A stretch of DNA of 64,000 nt from Candidatus Thiodictyon syntrophicum (GTDB lineage: Bacteria; Pseudomonadota; Gammaproteobacteria; Chromatiales; Chromatiaceae), in NCBI RefSeq assembly GCF_002813775.1, contig NZ_CP020370.1, positions 5,543,501 to 5,607,500 on the forward strand. Direction: 5' to 3'. The notes beneath the pieces are model-generated. The model was not told the origin of the DNA. It searched no databases and saw nothing but the letters and a program-made list of their open reading frames with translations. The number at the start of each line of letters is the position of its first letter. Position 1 is the first letter of the stretch. Shown here in pieces: positions 1-10,457 of this stretch. The position numbers were made by a program, and so were the translations under genes.

Positions 1-2926
<2,926 letters not shown>

Positions 2927-3006
2927 CTACGAGCGTTGCTCCACTATAGGGACCCCGCGGTTTATTGCGTGTTCCTCCCCCGAAATGTCGTTAGGAGTAG
3001 GAGACC

Positions 3007-3462
3007 ATTCGTGATCCGGAGTGGCGTGAGAACATCGCTGCCGCGGTCAAGGGTTCCGATGTAAACAACCAGGGCCGTGCGCACAGTCAGAATGTGGCTA
3101 AGCTTGAATTCGAGGGTCTACTCTTTCGATCCAAGCCAGAGGTTCTTCTATATAAGGCTCTCAAGGCAACGGGAATCCCGGTGGCGCCCCTTCCGGTGTT
3201 TATTCGGGGTGGCGCATCCTTCTCCCGCGTCGAGCCTGACTTTGTTCTGATCAAGGATGGCGTCGTGGTATTTGTGGAGGTTGATGGACCGATCTCTCAC
3301 AGCGAGAGCCCAGCAGACGCTCACTATCGCGTTAAGCCGTTTCTGGACGAAGGTGTCATCGTGGAGCGTGTGAAGTCTGGGGACTGCAACACCCAGGAAA
3401 AAGCCAACCTCTACGCCAAGCAGCTCACTGACCTAATTAAGAAGCGCGGCGCGCAAAAGTAG
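3007..3462 (+). CDS. Small PD-(D/E)XK nuclease of the Vsr/DUF559 type; apparent ATT start
   Basis: The core reads F-R-S-K-P-E-V-L-L-Y-K-A-L (helix with the conserved Glu), then V-E-P-D-F-V-L-I and V-F-V-E-V-D-G-P-I-S-H-S, the E-V-D-G-x-x-H signature of Vsr/DUF559-fold endonucleases. The first conventional start is GTG at 3094. However, the same frame is open from the stop at 2998-3000 and encodes D-P-E-W-R-E-N-I-A-A-A-V-K-G, which looks like a genuine N-terminus. That stretch has no ATG, GTG or TTG; ATT at 3007 is preceded by AGGAG at 2993-2997 (9-base spacer). I therefore extend the gene to 3007, giving about 151 residues. It is AT-richer than ispA next door, which suggests transfer. Confidence 0.6.
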   Translation: MRDPEWRENIAAAVKGSDVNNQGRAHSQNVAKLEFEGLLFRSKPEVLLYKALKATGIPVAPLPVFIRGGASFSRVEPDFVLIKDGVVVFVEVDGPISHSESPADAHYRVKPFLDEGVIVERVKSGDCNTQEKANLYAKQLTDLIKKRGAQK

Positions 3463-3480
3463 TCGCCGTATTCTGAAAGC

Positions 3481-3587
3481 GGGACGGGGTATTCACCCCG
3501 TCCCGAACGTTTTCTGCGTGACCGCCCGCTGGCACAAGCCGGGCGTTCCGGAGAAACGTTTCGGACGGGGCGAATGCCCCGTCCGGC
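3481..3587. repeat. Pair of GACGGGG-type REP palindromes
   Basis: GGGACGGGGTATTCACCCCG at 3481 and a second hairpin centred near 3572 form an inverted pair, each arm followed by an AACGTTT-like tail. The same family recurs at 35173-35202 and 62793-62904. The following bases (about 3600-3660) contain four short repeats of CTAATCGGG. Confidence 0.8.
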
Positions 3588-3703
3588 CTACAACAGAGCT
3601 AATCGGGAACTAATCGGGGACAGTGCTAATCGGGTGCTAATCGGGGGCAGACATCGAATCCGTCAGCGCGATGCATCCGCTGCGGCCAACCCGGAGATTC
3701 CAT

Positions 3704-3901
3704 ATGATCTCACTCACCAATGTCACGCATCGTGATCCGGAGATACTCAGCGGAACACCGGTATTCGTAGGCACACGCGTGCCGGTACGCTCGCTGTTCG
3801 ACTACTTGGAGGGCGGTGATACCCTGGAAGAGTTCCTGCACCAATTCCCGTCCGTCAAGCGCACCCAGGCCATCGCGGTCCTTGATGCCGCCTATGAATA
3901 G
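3704..3901 (+). CDS. DUF433-family antitoxin
   Basis: 65-residue protein with the DUF433 layout: R-D-P-E-I-L-S-G-T-P-V-F-V-G-T-R-V-P-V, then L-F-D-Y-L-E-G-G-D-T-L-E-E-F-L and a helical end. DUF433 proteins are usually the antitoxin partner of DUF5615 (PIN-like) toxins. ATG 3704 is preferred to the upstream ATG 3671 because GGAG at 3692-3695 lies 8 bases ahead and the domain begins there. It overlaps the truncated toxin gene that follows. Confidence 0.8.
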   Translation: MISLTNVTHRDPEILSGTPVFVGTRVPVRSLFDYLEGGDTLEEFLHQFPSVKRTQAIAVLDAAYE

Positions 3902-4124
3902 ATTGCCGCAGATGCGCATCCTGCTTGACGAGAACTTCCCGGCTGATTTTGCAACGTTGCTGGCTGGGCATCAAATCGCAGCCGTTCACAGCCTCGGCTG
4001 GTCAGGCATCAAGAACGGCACCGCAGTGCGCAAACTTCCGGCGCCTGCTGGTCGCGCGGTACAACGCGAGGGTGGCGTTAGCGCCTTGCCCTCTGGAAAT
4101 GATGCCTATACCATTGTCGTATGA
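3894..4124 (+). pseudogene. Truncated DUF5615 PIN-like toxin
   Basis: The start is typical of the family: M-R-I-L-L-D-E-N-F-P, then L-L-A-G-H-Q-I-A-A-V-H, then L-G-W-S-G-I-K-N-G. Intact relatives run on for about 60 more residues, including the second acidic cluster (T-x-D). Here the family match ends at K-N-G (about 4020) and the frame runs through unrelated sequence to a stop at 4124. About 70-76 codons remain of the usual 110-120, so nuclease activity is unlikely. The start may be ATG 3894 or ATG 3912. Confidence 0.7.
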
Positions 4125-4348
4125 CAAGCAAGCACCGCTTTCGCGGAAAGTACCGGCTTGAACTGCGGGAACGGGACCACGCCCCGGCCCACGTCCATCT
4201 GGTCGGGGGCAATTTCGACGTTTGCATTGATCTTGCCACCCTGGAGACGGAGGGCCGATGGCCCCGTGGGCTGCAAGCAGAGGTCTTGGCCTGGGTCGCC
4301 GCGCACCGCGACGAACTGTTGGAGGAATGGCACCGATGGCATCCATGA
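4121..4348 (+). CDS. DUF4160 protein (probable toxin-antitoxin component)
   Basis: 75-residue protein with the family hallmark H-A-P-A-H-V-H-L near residue 20 and the C-terminal helix W-V-A-A-H-R-D-E-L-L-E-E-W. DUF4160 genes are commonly paired with DUF2442 genes, as here, and are predicted to form toxin-antitoxin-like modules; the biochemical role is not established. The start overlaps the stop of the broken DUF5615 gene (ATGA) and the end overlaps the next gene. Confidence 0.75.
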   Translation: MTSKHRFRGKYRLELRERDHAPAHVHLVGGNFDVCIDLATLETEGRWPRGLQAEVLAWVAAHRDELLEEWHRWHP

Positions 4349-4788
4349 AACGCCCCCGCCTGACCAGTGCCGAGCCACTGGCCGGACACCGGCTGCGCCT
4401 GACATTCATCGACGGCAGCACCTACACACTCGATTTCACGCCGCTGCTCGATGCCTCCCCAGGGCTTGCCCCACTGCGGGAGGCCGCCGCCTTCGCCGGG
4501 GCCACGGTCATCCCCGGTGAAGGCTGGGCCGTCGTCTGGCCGGATTTTGACATCCAGATCGGCGCCGACACCCTCTGGCTGGACGTGCAAGCACAACAGG
4601 CGCCGGACGAGAACACCCGCACCTTCGTGCAATGGCGCTCCCGCCACGGCCTGTCGCTCACCCAGGCCGCCGCCGCCCTGGGCCTCACACCCCGCACGGT
4701 CAGCGCCTATGGGACCGGCGCCCGACCGGTTCCGCGTTACATCGCGCTCGCCTGCAAGGGGTGGGAGGCGGATCGCAGGCAAGGTTGA
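4336..4788 (+). CDS. DUF2442 protein with C-terminal helix-turn-helix
   Basis: 150 residues. The N-terminal DUF2442 domain shows L-R-L-T-F-I-D-G-S-T-Y-T-L-D-F-T-P-L-L and W-P-D-F-D-I-Q-I-G-A-D-T-L-W. A Cro/XRE-like helix-turn-helix follows (S-L-T-Q-A-A-A-A-L-G-L-T-P-R-T-V-S-A-Y, about residues 103-122), so it probably also acts as the DNA-binding regulator of the pair. GGAGGA at 4321-4326 supports ATG 4336, 12 bases upstream of the DUF4160 stop. Confidence 0.75.
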   Translation: MASMKRPRLTSAEPLAGHRLRLTFIDGSTYTLDFTPLLDASPGLAPLREAAAFAGATVIPGEGWAVVWPDFDIQIGADTLWLDVQAQQAPDENTRTFVQWRSRHGLSLTQAAAALGLTPRTVSAYGTGARPVPRYIALACKGWEADRRQG

Positions 4789-5122
4789 GTGGTTTAACGG
4801 GCGCCGGACGCCCTGAAAAATGGCTAATCGGGCAGCTGCTCGGCGGTCGCTTTTGCAAAGTTGCCGGTTGGGAATGAACTCGCAACCGTTCACAGTCTCG
4901 GCTGATCAGACATCGAGAACTCGGTCCCTGACTTCGGAATCCTCCTTGATGAATCAACCGAATAGCCGCTCCTTCCAAGCCACAGACCGGCGTGCCGCAT
5001 CGGCATTCTGGGCAAAGGTCACGCCCCGGATCGCGGTGCCGAACGGCAGGCACCAAAGCCAAAGATGGCGGGTTACGGGCTACTTCGCAGAAACGTATTT
5101 AATGATCGAAGGTCTATAGATA
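4789..5122. repeat. Gene-debris region: copies of toxin and DUF3226 gene pieces
   Basis: No intact gene. Bases about 4853-4921 are a diverged copy of the DUF5615 toxin segment at 3950-4018. Bases about 4949-5045 are a diverged copy of the DUF3226 gene 3' end at 5958-6062, in the same orientation. The debris lies immediately before the secreted-protein gene at 5123. Confidence 0.75.
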
Positions 5123-5857
5123 ATGAAGCTATTGCCGGATTCGACGCCTGCACATGCGAGTGCGATCATCCTGCTGGCCGCTGCCTGGATTTTCTCGCCG
5201 GGCCTGCCCGCTGACCAGAGTGCACAAAAGGGGTTGACCTGGGGGAAGCTGCGTCATTTGAATGACCTGCAGATTGACTTTGTGGGATGCGGCGGCTGTG
5301 ACGCCTACCACGGAGACACCAGTTGCCTGGAGGCGCGCCCCATTCTATGCCTGAAGGTAGACCATTCGCCCAGGCCGCCCTATGAGATTACCGGTTCAGC
5401 TCACGCGATGCCCAAGGAGTATTATGAAGGTTGGGCCGACGGGACCATCGCCCTGACCGCCCCGGTCATCGGCACGACGTTGCAGAGCCCAAGTAATGCC
5501 GATGACATCTGCAGCGCGCAACTCGGAGCGGGTTATCGCATGGCGGAGTTCCACGATGGCCATGGCGGATGGAATTTTTGGGCTTTTGGAAATATCCCGG
5601 ACAACTCTCGGTTCTGGGTCGCGATAAACGATCAGCCCGCCAACTGTTGGGGCCAAGTTGCGGCACCGGCCCGGGTTACGGCGCCAGCCCAGGTTAAGGC
5701 GCCCGACTTCGTCGCGGCACCGGATCACCCCTCGAAATCAGCAAGCGTTTTCAAATGCCGCGGCGCCGATGGAGTTATCACTCTGACTGATCAGCCCTGC
5801 GCTGGTGGAGCGAGAGACAGTGATGGGCCGTCGATTGATGCAGACGACGACCGCTAA
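5123..5857 (+). CDS. Hypothetical secreted Cys-containing protein with DUF4124-like tail
   Basis: 244 residues. A hydrophobic segment (about residues 14-30, ending G-L-P-A-D) looks like a signal peptide. The middle holds G-C-G-G-C-D and then D-I-C-S-A-Q-L-G-A-G-Y-R-M-A-E-F-H-D-G through S-R-F-W-V-A-I-N-D-Q-P-A-N-C-W, a domain I have met only in uncharacterised proteins. After an Ala/Pro repeat linker (V-A-A-P-A-R-V-T-A-P-A-Q-V) comes V-F-K-C-R-G-A-D-G-V-I-T-L-T-D-Q-P-C, like the short Cys-paired DUF4124 unit. Function unknown. It is bracketed by related debris at 4853-5045 and about 5898-6062. Confidence 0.7.
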   Translation: MKLLPDSTPAHASAIILLAAAWIFSPGLPADQSAQKGLTWGKLRHLNDLQIDFVGCGGCDAYHGDTSCLEARPILCLKVDHSPRPPYEITGSAHAMPKEYYEGWADGTIALTAPVIGTTLQSPSNADDICSAQLGAGYRMAEFHDGHGGWNFWAFGNIPDNSRFWVAINDQPANCWGQVAAPARVTAPAQVKAPDFVAAPDHPSKSASVFKCRGADGVITLTDQPCAGGARDSDGPSIDADDDR

Positions 5858-5964
5858 TCAGTGCTCGTCGCGTTTGCCACCCTAGCTGATCAGGGACAGA
5901 CTAGGTTCACAGTCTCGGCAACAAAACGCGTCGGTCCCGGAGTTCGCGCTACTGCGTCGATGAA

Positions 5965-6609
5965 TCAGACGAACAACCGCTCCATCCAAGCCACGAACCG
6001 ACGTGCTGCATCGGCATCATGGGCAAAGGTCGCGCCCCGGATCGCAGTGCCGAAGGGCAGCGCGGGCTCCTCCTGCCAGGCAAGCCAGGTATGGATGCGC
6101 GCCTTGATGAAGTCGGTCTGCGCGAATCCAGCGCCGAGTTGACTGGCACGCATGGTGCTCTCCTGCGACCAGGCCCAGCACGGATCGTCTGGCGGAACCA
6201 AGAGGGCGAGGAAGTCTTCCAACTTGCCCGGATTCTGGTTGTCTGGCATGAGCCAGACACCCAGGCGCCGACCATCCGCCGCTGCTGCCACTGCACCTGC
6301 CGGGTCGGGCAGATCCGGAAGCGGGAAACCCGAACCGGTCAGGCGATCACAGAGCGACTGCCACCGGTCTCCAACTGCGAGGTCTGCATCCAAGACGATC
6401 CCGACCCGCCGGCAGGAGCGCAATGTCACTGGCAGGGCTTCCAGTGCGAGCGTATCGCCTTTGGCATCATCGATATAGGGATAATGCGGCCCGGGGTTAT
6501 CCCAGTCCCAGCCGTGTTTGGCAGTCAGTTCGATGATCGACCACTGATCATCTCGCCCCTCGACGATCAGGCGATGGGGCGCGTTCGGCTTCACCTTGGC
6601 CGCGGTCAT
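5965..6609 (-). CDS. DUF3226 (TOPRIM-like) protein, second gene of an AAA ATPase pair
   Basis: 214 residues. TOPRIM-type acidic positions are visible: L-I-V-E-G-R-D-D near residue 14 and V-G-I-V-L-D-A-D-L near 68, followed by the family signatures G-V-W-L-M-P-D-N-Q-N-P-G-K-L-E-D-F near 117 and the C-terminal K-A-R-I-H-T-W-L-A-W-Q-E-E-P. DUF3226 is structurally related to TOPRIM/OLD nuclease domains. The ATG overlaps the stop of the upstream ATPase gene (ATGA), so the two are translationally coupled. By analogy with PARIS (AAA15 + DUF4435) and AbiL pairs it would be the effector nuclease; this role is inference. Confidence 0.8.
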   Translation of the reverse strand: MTAAKVKPNAPHRLIVEGRDDQWSIIELTAKHGWDWDNPGPHYPYIDDAKGDTLALEALPVTLRSCRRVGIVLDADLAVGDRWQSLCDRLTGSGFPLPDLPDPAGAVAAAADGRRLGVWLMPDNQNPGKLEDFLALLVPPDDPCWAWSQESTMRASQLGAGFAQTDFIKARIHTWLAWQEEPALPFGTAIRGATFAHDADAARRFVAWMERLFV

Positions 6610-7691
6610 CCCCGCACCTCGATATGGTGACGCGCGGCGATTTCGATGTCCGCCGCCGAATAGCGGACCGCGGCGGTTGCGGTGCGGTCGATCCGATGCA
6701 CCGAGATGTCCGCCGCCAGTTCGGGGGCGTCGGTCTGGAGCCAGGCCAGAGCGCGGATACAGTCGCCGCTGTGAGAAGTGGCAAAGACCTGGACATCGAG
6801 GCGCCGGGCGGACTCGATGACGAATCGCCACATGGCTTCCAACGTCGTGTAGTGGAGTCCGGTATCGATCTCGTCGATCAATAGCACGCCACCGGCCGCA
6901 CGAGCCAGGCAGATCGCCTGGGCGAGCAACCGCTTGATCCCGTCGCCGAGACTGCCCAGGGGTATTCGCTGCACTTCCCCGGTCAACTTCACGAACGCGG
7001 CACTCTCAGACGAGGTGGGGTGGCCTGTGAAGGCGAGCCGCTCAATCGTTGGTTCAAGCATCCGTATGGCAAAAATGACCTTTTCTTCCTCCGGCGTGAG
7101 CACGAGTGGATCCCAGAGTGCCCGCAGAACGTTCAGGTCCACGCCTGCGGTGTCGAGAAACCAGACATTCGCCTGCCCAAGCAGGTGCGGGGAGGTGCCA
7201 CTACGACGGTACTCAGGAACCGAGCCACGCGCCGACAAGGGAAGGTCCGGGATGCCATTTGGGTTGTCCGGACCAATGAGGACGATGTCCAGGGGCGGCC
7301 CCGGATCGGGTTGCATAGCCAGAAGGTAGAGTTGATTCTGTTCTCTCTGACTTCGCTGGACCTCACAGCGAACCTTGCGTTCAATAGAGCCGGTACAGGC
7401 AGTCACCTCGAAGTAGGCGTTCTCCTGTATCCGGTGACCCCAAAAAAGGTGGCAGACACCCAGGTCGCGCCGAACCTGCTCATCCACCGATTCGAATGAA
7501 ACTTCGCCCCGCCGCGCGAGACTTCCCAGCAACGAGCTGATACGCCCACCCAACGCGGCCATTTCGACCGCATCGAGGAGGGATGTCTTGCCGGCGTTAT
7601 TCTTGCCGACCAGGAGATTGACGCGCGTCAGCCCGGGAAGCTCGAACGAGTTGAAGGCGCGAAAGCCTTGAACCTTCAGGGAGTCAAACAT
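6606..7691 (-). CDS. AAA ATPase (ABC/SMC-like, OLD-related) coupled to DUF3226
   Basis: 361 residues. F-D-S-L-K-V-Q-G-F-R-A-F at the N-terminus is the usual opening of AAA_15/AAA_21 proteins. Walker A is G-K-N-N-A-G-K-T-S (29-37), an ABC-type signature L-G-D-G-I-K-R-L-L lies near 246, Walker B is V-L-L-I-D-E-I-D near 268, and the following S-H-S switch is in F-A-T-S-H-S-G-D. This composition is seen in OLD nucleases and in the sensor ATPases of PARIS and AbiL defence pairs. The C-terminus holds no TOPRIM domain; that role falls to the overlapping downstream gene. Confidence 0.85.
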   Translation of the reverse strand: MFDSLKVQGFRAFNSFELPGLTRVNLLVGKNNAGKTSLLDAVEMAALGGRISSLLGSLARRGEVSFESVDEQVRRDLGVCHLFWGHRIQENAYFEVTACTGSIERKVRCEVQRSQREQNQLYLLAMQPDPGPPLDIVLIGPDNPNGIPDLPLSARGSVPEYRRSGTSPHLLGQANVWFLDTAGVDLNVLRALWDPLVLTPEEEKVIFAIRMLEPTIERLAFTGHPTSSESAAFVKLTGEVQRIPLGSLGDGIKRLLAQAICLARAAGGVLLIDEIDTGLHYTTLEAMWRFVIESARRLDVQVFATSHSGDCIRALAWLQTDAPELAADISVHRIDRTATAAVRYSAADIEIAARHHIEVRG

Positions 7692-7734
7692 GATCGGCCG
7701 TGATCCTCATTTCAACCAATGGCCCTCGAGGCGC

Positions 7735-7785
7735 AGAGCGCCTGAGACAGGCGTGACACCGCTGGAGCGGCGCCACGAGCGCAAA
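7735..7785. repeat. Short palindromic repeat (GGCGTGACACCG type)
   Basis: CAGGCGTGACACCGCTGGAG with its partial inverse GGCGCCACGAG. A close relative occurs at about 18290-18320 (ACAGGCGTGACACCGTTGGA). Confidence 0.5.
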
Positions 7786-7831
7786 GCGCAGCCGGCGGAG
7801 CGACGGACAGATGACTCGGTGCGGCAAGCCC

Positions 7832-8959
7832 TCAAAGCACCAAATCCAGCCCCCGCTCCAGATTCGCCACCGTCCGCTCGCAATCGTGCAGCTTGTCGAG
7901 CCCGAAGAGCCCGATGCGGAAGCTCTTGAAATCAGCCGGCTCGTCGCACTGTAACGGCACACCGGCGGCGCTTTGCAGGCCGACGGCGACAAACTTGGCG
8001 CCGGTGGCGAGGCCATCGTCGGTCGTATAGCTCACCACCACGCCCGGCGCCTGGAAACCCTCCGCCGCCACGCTGCGGATGCCGCGCGATTCCAGCAGGG
8101 CACGCACCCGCCGCCCCAGTTCCCATTGCTCCGCGCGCAGCTTCTCAAAGCCATAGGCCGCGGTCTCTTTCATCATATCGCGCAGTTGCGCCAGGGAGTC
8201 GGTGGGCAGAGTGGCGTGATAGGCGTGGCCGCCGGCCTCATAGGCGGCCATGATCTGGAGCCATTTCTTGAGGTCGCCGGCGAAGCTGGTGCTGGTGGTG
8301 GCCTCGATGCGCTCGCGGGCCAGGGGGCTCAGCATCACCAGCGCGGCGCAGGGCGAACTGGTCCACCCCTTTTGCGGGGCGCTGATCAGGATGTCGACCC
8401 CGATCGCCTGCATGTCCACCCAGATGGCGCCCGAGGCGACACAGTCGAGCACGAAGAGACCGCCGACCGCGTGCACCGCCTCGGCCACGGCGCTCAGGTA
8501 ACCGTCGGGCAGGATGATGCCGGACGAGGTCTCGACGTGCGGCGCAAAGACCAGATCCGGCCGGTAATCGCGAATCGCGCTCACGACCTCCCCAAGCTGC
8601 GCCGGGGCGAAGGGTGACTGCGGGGACTCGGCCACCCGCCGCGCCTTGAGCACCACGGATTCGGCCGGGATCGCGCCCATGTCGAAGATCTGCGTCCAGC
8701 GGAAGCTGAACCAGCCGTTGCGGAGCACCAGCACCTTCTTCCCGGTGGCGAACTGGCGCGCCACGGCCTCCATGCCGAAGGTGCCGCCGCCGGGCACGAT
8801 CGCCACGGCCTGGGCCTGATACACGGTCTTCAGCATGGCGGACAGGTCACGCATCACGCCCTGGAAGGCCTGGGACATGTGGTTGAGCGAACGGTCGGTA
8901 AAGACCACCGAGTATTCGAGCAGGCCGTCGGGATCGACGTCGGGGAGCAAGCCGGGCAT
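7832..8959 (-). CDS. Class V PLP aminotransferase (serine/alanine-glyoxylate type)
   Basis: 375 residues of the fold-type I, class V family. The PLP lysine is in S-A-P-Q-K-G-W-T-S-S-P near residue 196, preceded by F-V-L-D-C-V-A-S, where the Asp contacts the PLP ring nitrogen. G-G-G-T-F-G-M-E near 54 forms the phosphate loop. Relatives transaminate glyoxylate with alanine or serine, or act on 2-aminoethylphosphonate; the exact substrate cannot be fixed from sequence. ATG 8959 is chosen because GAGG lies 6 bases upstream and longer in-frame extensions are low-complexity. Confidence 0.8.
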   Translation of the reverse strand: MPGLLPDVDPDGLLEYSVVFTDRSLNHMSQAFQGVMRDLSAMLKTVYQAQAVAIVPGGGTFGMEAVARQFATGKKVLVLRNGWFSFRWTQIFDMGAIPAESVVLKARRVAESPQSPFAPAQLGEVVSAIRDYRPDLVFAPHVETSSGIILPDGYLSAVAEAVHAVGGLFVLDCVASGAIWVDMQAIGVDILISAPQKGWTSSPCAALVMLSPLARERIEATTSTSFAGDLKKWLQIMAAYEAGGHAYHATLPTDSLAQLRDMMKETAAYGFEKLRAEQWELGRRVRALLESRGIRSVAAEGFQAPGVVVSYTTDDGLATGAKFVAVGLQSAAGVPLQCDEPADFKSFRIGLFGLDKLHDCERTVANLERGLDLVL

Positions 8960-9261
8960 GGTCACCTCGCAAGGACCCGGCGGCGCCGGGCGGACGTGGG
9001 GCAGGTCGAGTGCCTGCGCGAAGCCTGCGATTGTAGCGGGTGTGGGCGGGGAAGGAGGCACCGCACGAGCCCGTCGACGGTTCGCCGTCGGCCGCGGCGG
9101 TACCCGCTGCAAGCGCGGCGCGCGCCTGGCAGCCGCCGCGTCCTGGTCCTGGAGGTGCTCCGGATCGGCAAGGCACCGGCCTGAGCGTGCGGGGCCGGAC
9201 CAGCCCCCCACAGCCCCCGCGCGGGGGGTAGCCCCCCGGGGCCTGTCAATGAACGCAGTGC
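8960..9261. other. Intergenic, no gene; GC-rich hairpin downstream of the PEP-CTERM gene
   Basis: Contains no convincing coding sequence. Around 9196-9243 run-rich inverted C/G tracts (CCCCCCGCGCGGGGG region) lie just past the stop of the minus-strand PEP-CTERM gene and may act as its terminator. No T tract is present, so this is weak. Confidence 0.35.
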
Positions 9262-10122
9262 TCAGGCCGGACGCCGCCGCCGCAGGAGGAGACCCAAGAC
9301 GCCGATTCCCATCAGCGCGGTCGATGCAGGTTCCGGCACTGTAATGTCGACGACTTCGCCGAGGCTGTCCGTGGTGTGGTCGAAACTCCAGACCCGCAGT
9401 TCATCGTAGGTACCGCTACCGCCTCTCAGGCCCGGCCCGGTAGGCCCGATACTCAGCATCAGGCTATTCAACGCGTGGGCAAAGCTGGTGGTCGTCGCAA
9501 CCGCGTACCTTTGGTCATCCTGGTAGAGCGCGACGGTGCCGTCGTAGGAGATCAGCGTCGCCCTGAACCACTCGTCCGGCGAGTATGCGAAACCGATCAT
9601 ACGCGTGGCAGCGGAGGCACCCTGGATCAGGTTGATGCTGCCCTTGTTCACTTCCAGAGTAACGGCGTTGGCGGCCTCTTCATTGGTGCTGAACAGCAGG
9701 TAGCTTTGGTTGACTTCGGGTACTTCCGGCACCTTCACCCAGAGCTGCGCCGCCCAGTCGTCGGTCAAACCGTAAGTGGCGGTGGTACCCGTCCATCCCG
9801 CGTTTGCGATCCAGGCCGCTTGAATCAATTGAATCGCTGCGGTGCTGCCGGGGGCGGCCAAGCCAGTCGTCTGAATACTGGGAATGGGCTCGCCGCCGTA
9901 TTGGTAACGGGTGAAATCATTTGGTGTACCGGCACTGTCTTTCAAGGGTGCGAAACCGTAATACTGGGGATTTGAAGTGGTGCCGATACTGTTCGGCTCG
10001 CCCAGTCCGTAACTGCCTATCAAGGCGATCGTCGCATCGGCACTCGCACCGAGGCCAAGTCCGCCGACGAGAAGGATCAGGTGATACGTCTTCGCTGCTG
10101 GTATATGCATCTTTGTTCTCAC
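9262..10122 (-). CDS. PEP-CTERM sorted exoprotein with LamG-like domain
   Basis: 286 residues. N-terminal signal sequence (L-I-L-L-V-G-G-L-G-L-G-A-S-A-D-A), a beta-rich body resembling concanavalin/LamG domains (W-A-A-Q-L-W-V-K-V, E-W-F-R-A-T-L-I-S-Y-D-G-T-V-A-L-Y), and a C-terminal PEP-CTERM tag V-P-E-P-A-S-T-A-L-M-G followed by a hydrophobic stretch and R-R-R-R. PEP-CTERM proteins are processed by exosortase/archaeosortase systems and placed at the surface in EPS-producing bacteria. Either ATG 10122 or ATG 10110 could be the start. Confidence 0.85.
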   Translation of the reverse strand: MRTKMHIPAAKTYHLILLVGGLGLGASADATIALIGSYGLGEPNSIGTTSNPQYYGFAPLKDSAGTPNDFTRYQYGGEPIPSIQTTGLAAPGSTAAIQLIQAAWIANAGWTGTTATYGLTDDWAAQLWVKVPEVPEVNQSYLLFSTNEEAANAVTLEVNKGSINLIQGASAATRMIGFAYSPDEWFRATLISYDGTVALYQDDQRYAVATTTSFAHALNSLMLSIGPTGPGLRGGSGTYDELRVWSFDHTTDSLGEVVDITVPEPASTALMGIGVLGLLLRRRRPA

Positions 10123-10457
10123 TGTGTGCTTAGGCTTGATTGACAGGTTGCGCTCCCTTGCGGATGCCCTGCCAGGTGCTGCGCGCTGTCCGCTCCCGAC
10201 CGCGTTTCAAAGCGCGGCGGGCCATTCCGACGTCAGGCCCTGAAACATCGGCAAACGACGCAACGGCGGGGGCCGTTCATCCCCATGGGGGCTCAAACGA
10301 ACGCCCATCGCTAGACTAAGTTGCGCGCGACGAGATGTAACTACGCCTCTCAACGTAGAAGGGAGTACGCAAATATGCTTACGGCAGCCGACCCGACGCC
10401 GCCTGGACCCGCCCGGCTGAAAGCAGATGCTGCCTCCGAGAACGGGCCGACCGGGAT
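10123..10457. other. Intergenic upstream of the PEP-CTERM gene
   Basis: No gene seen. It holds the candidate sigma-54 site at 10158-10175 and inverted G/C tracts around 10262-10300. Confidence 0.5.
10158..10175 (-). promoter_or_regulatory. Candidate sigma-54 promoter of the PEP-CTERM gene
   Basis: On the minus strand, CTGGCAGGGCATCCGCAA keeps the invariant GG (-24) and GC (-12) with 10 bases between them, against the TTGGCACG-N4-TTGCA consensus. It lies about 36-50 bases ahead of the start codon. Consensus-only inference. Confidence 0.3.
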
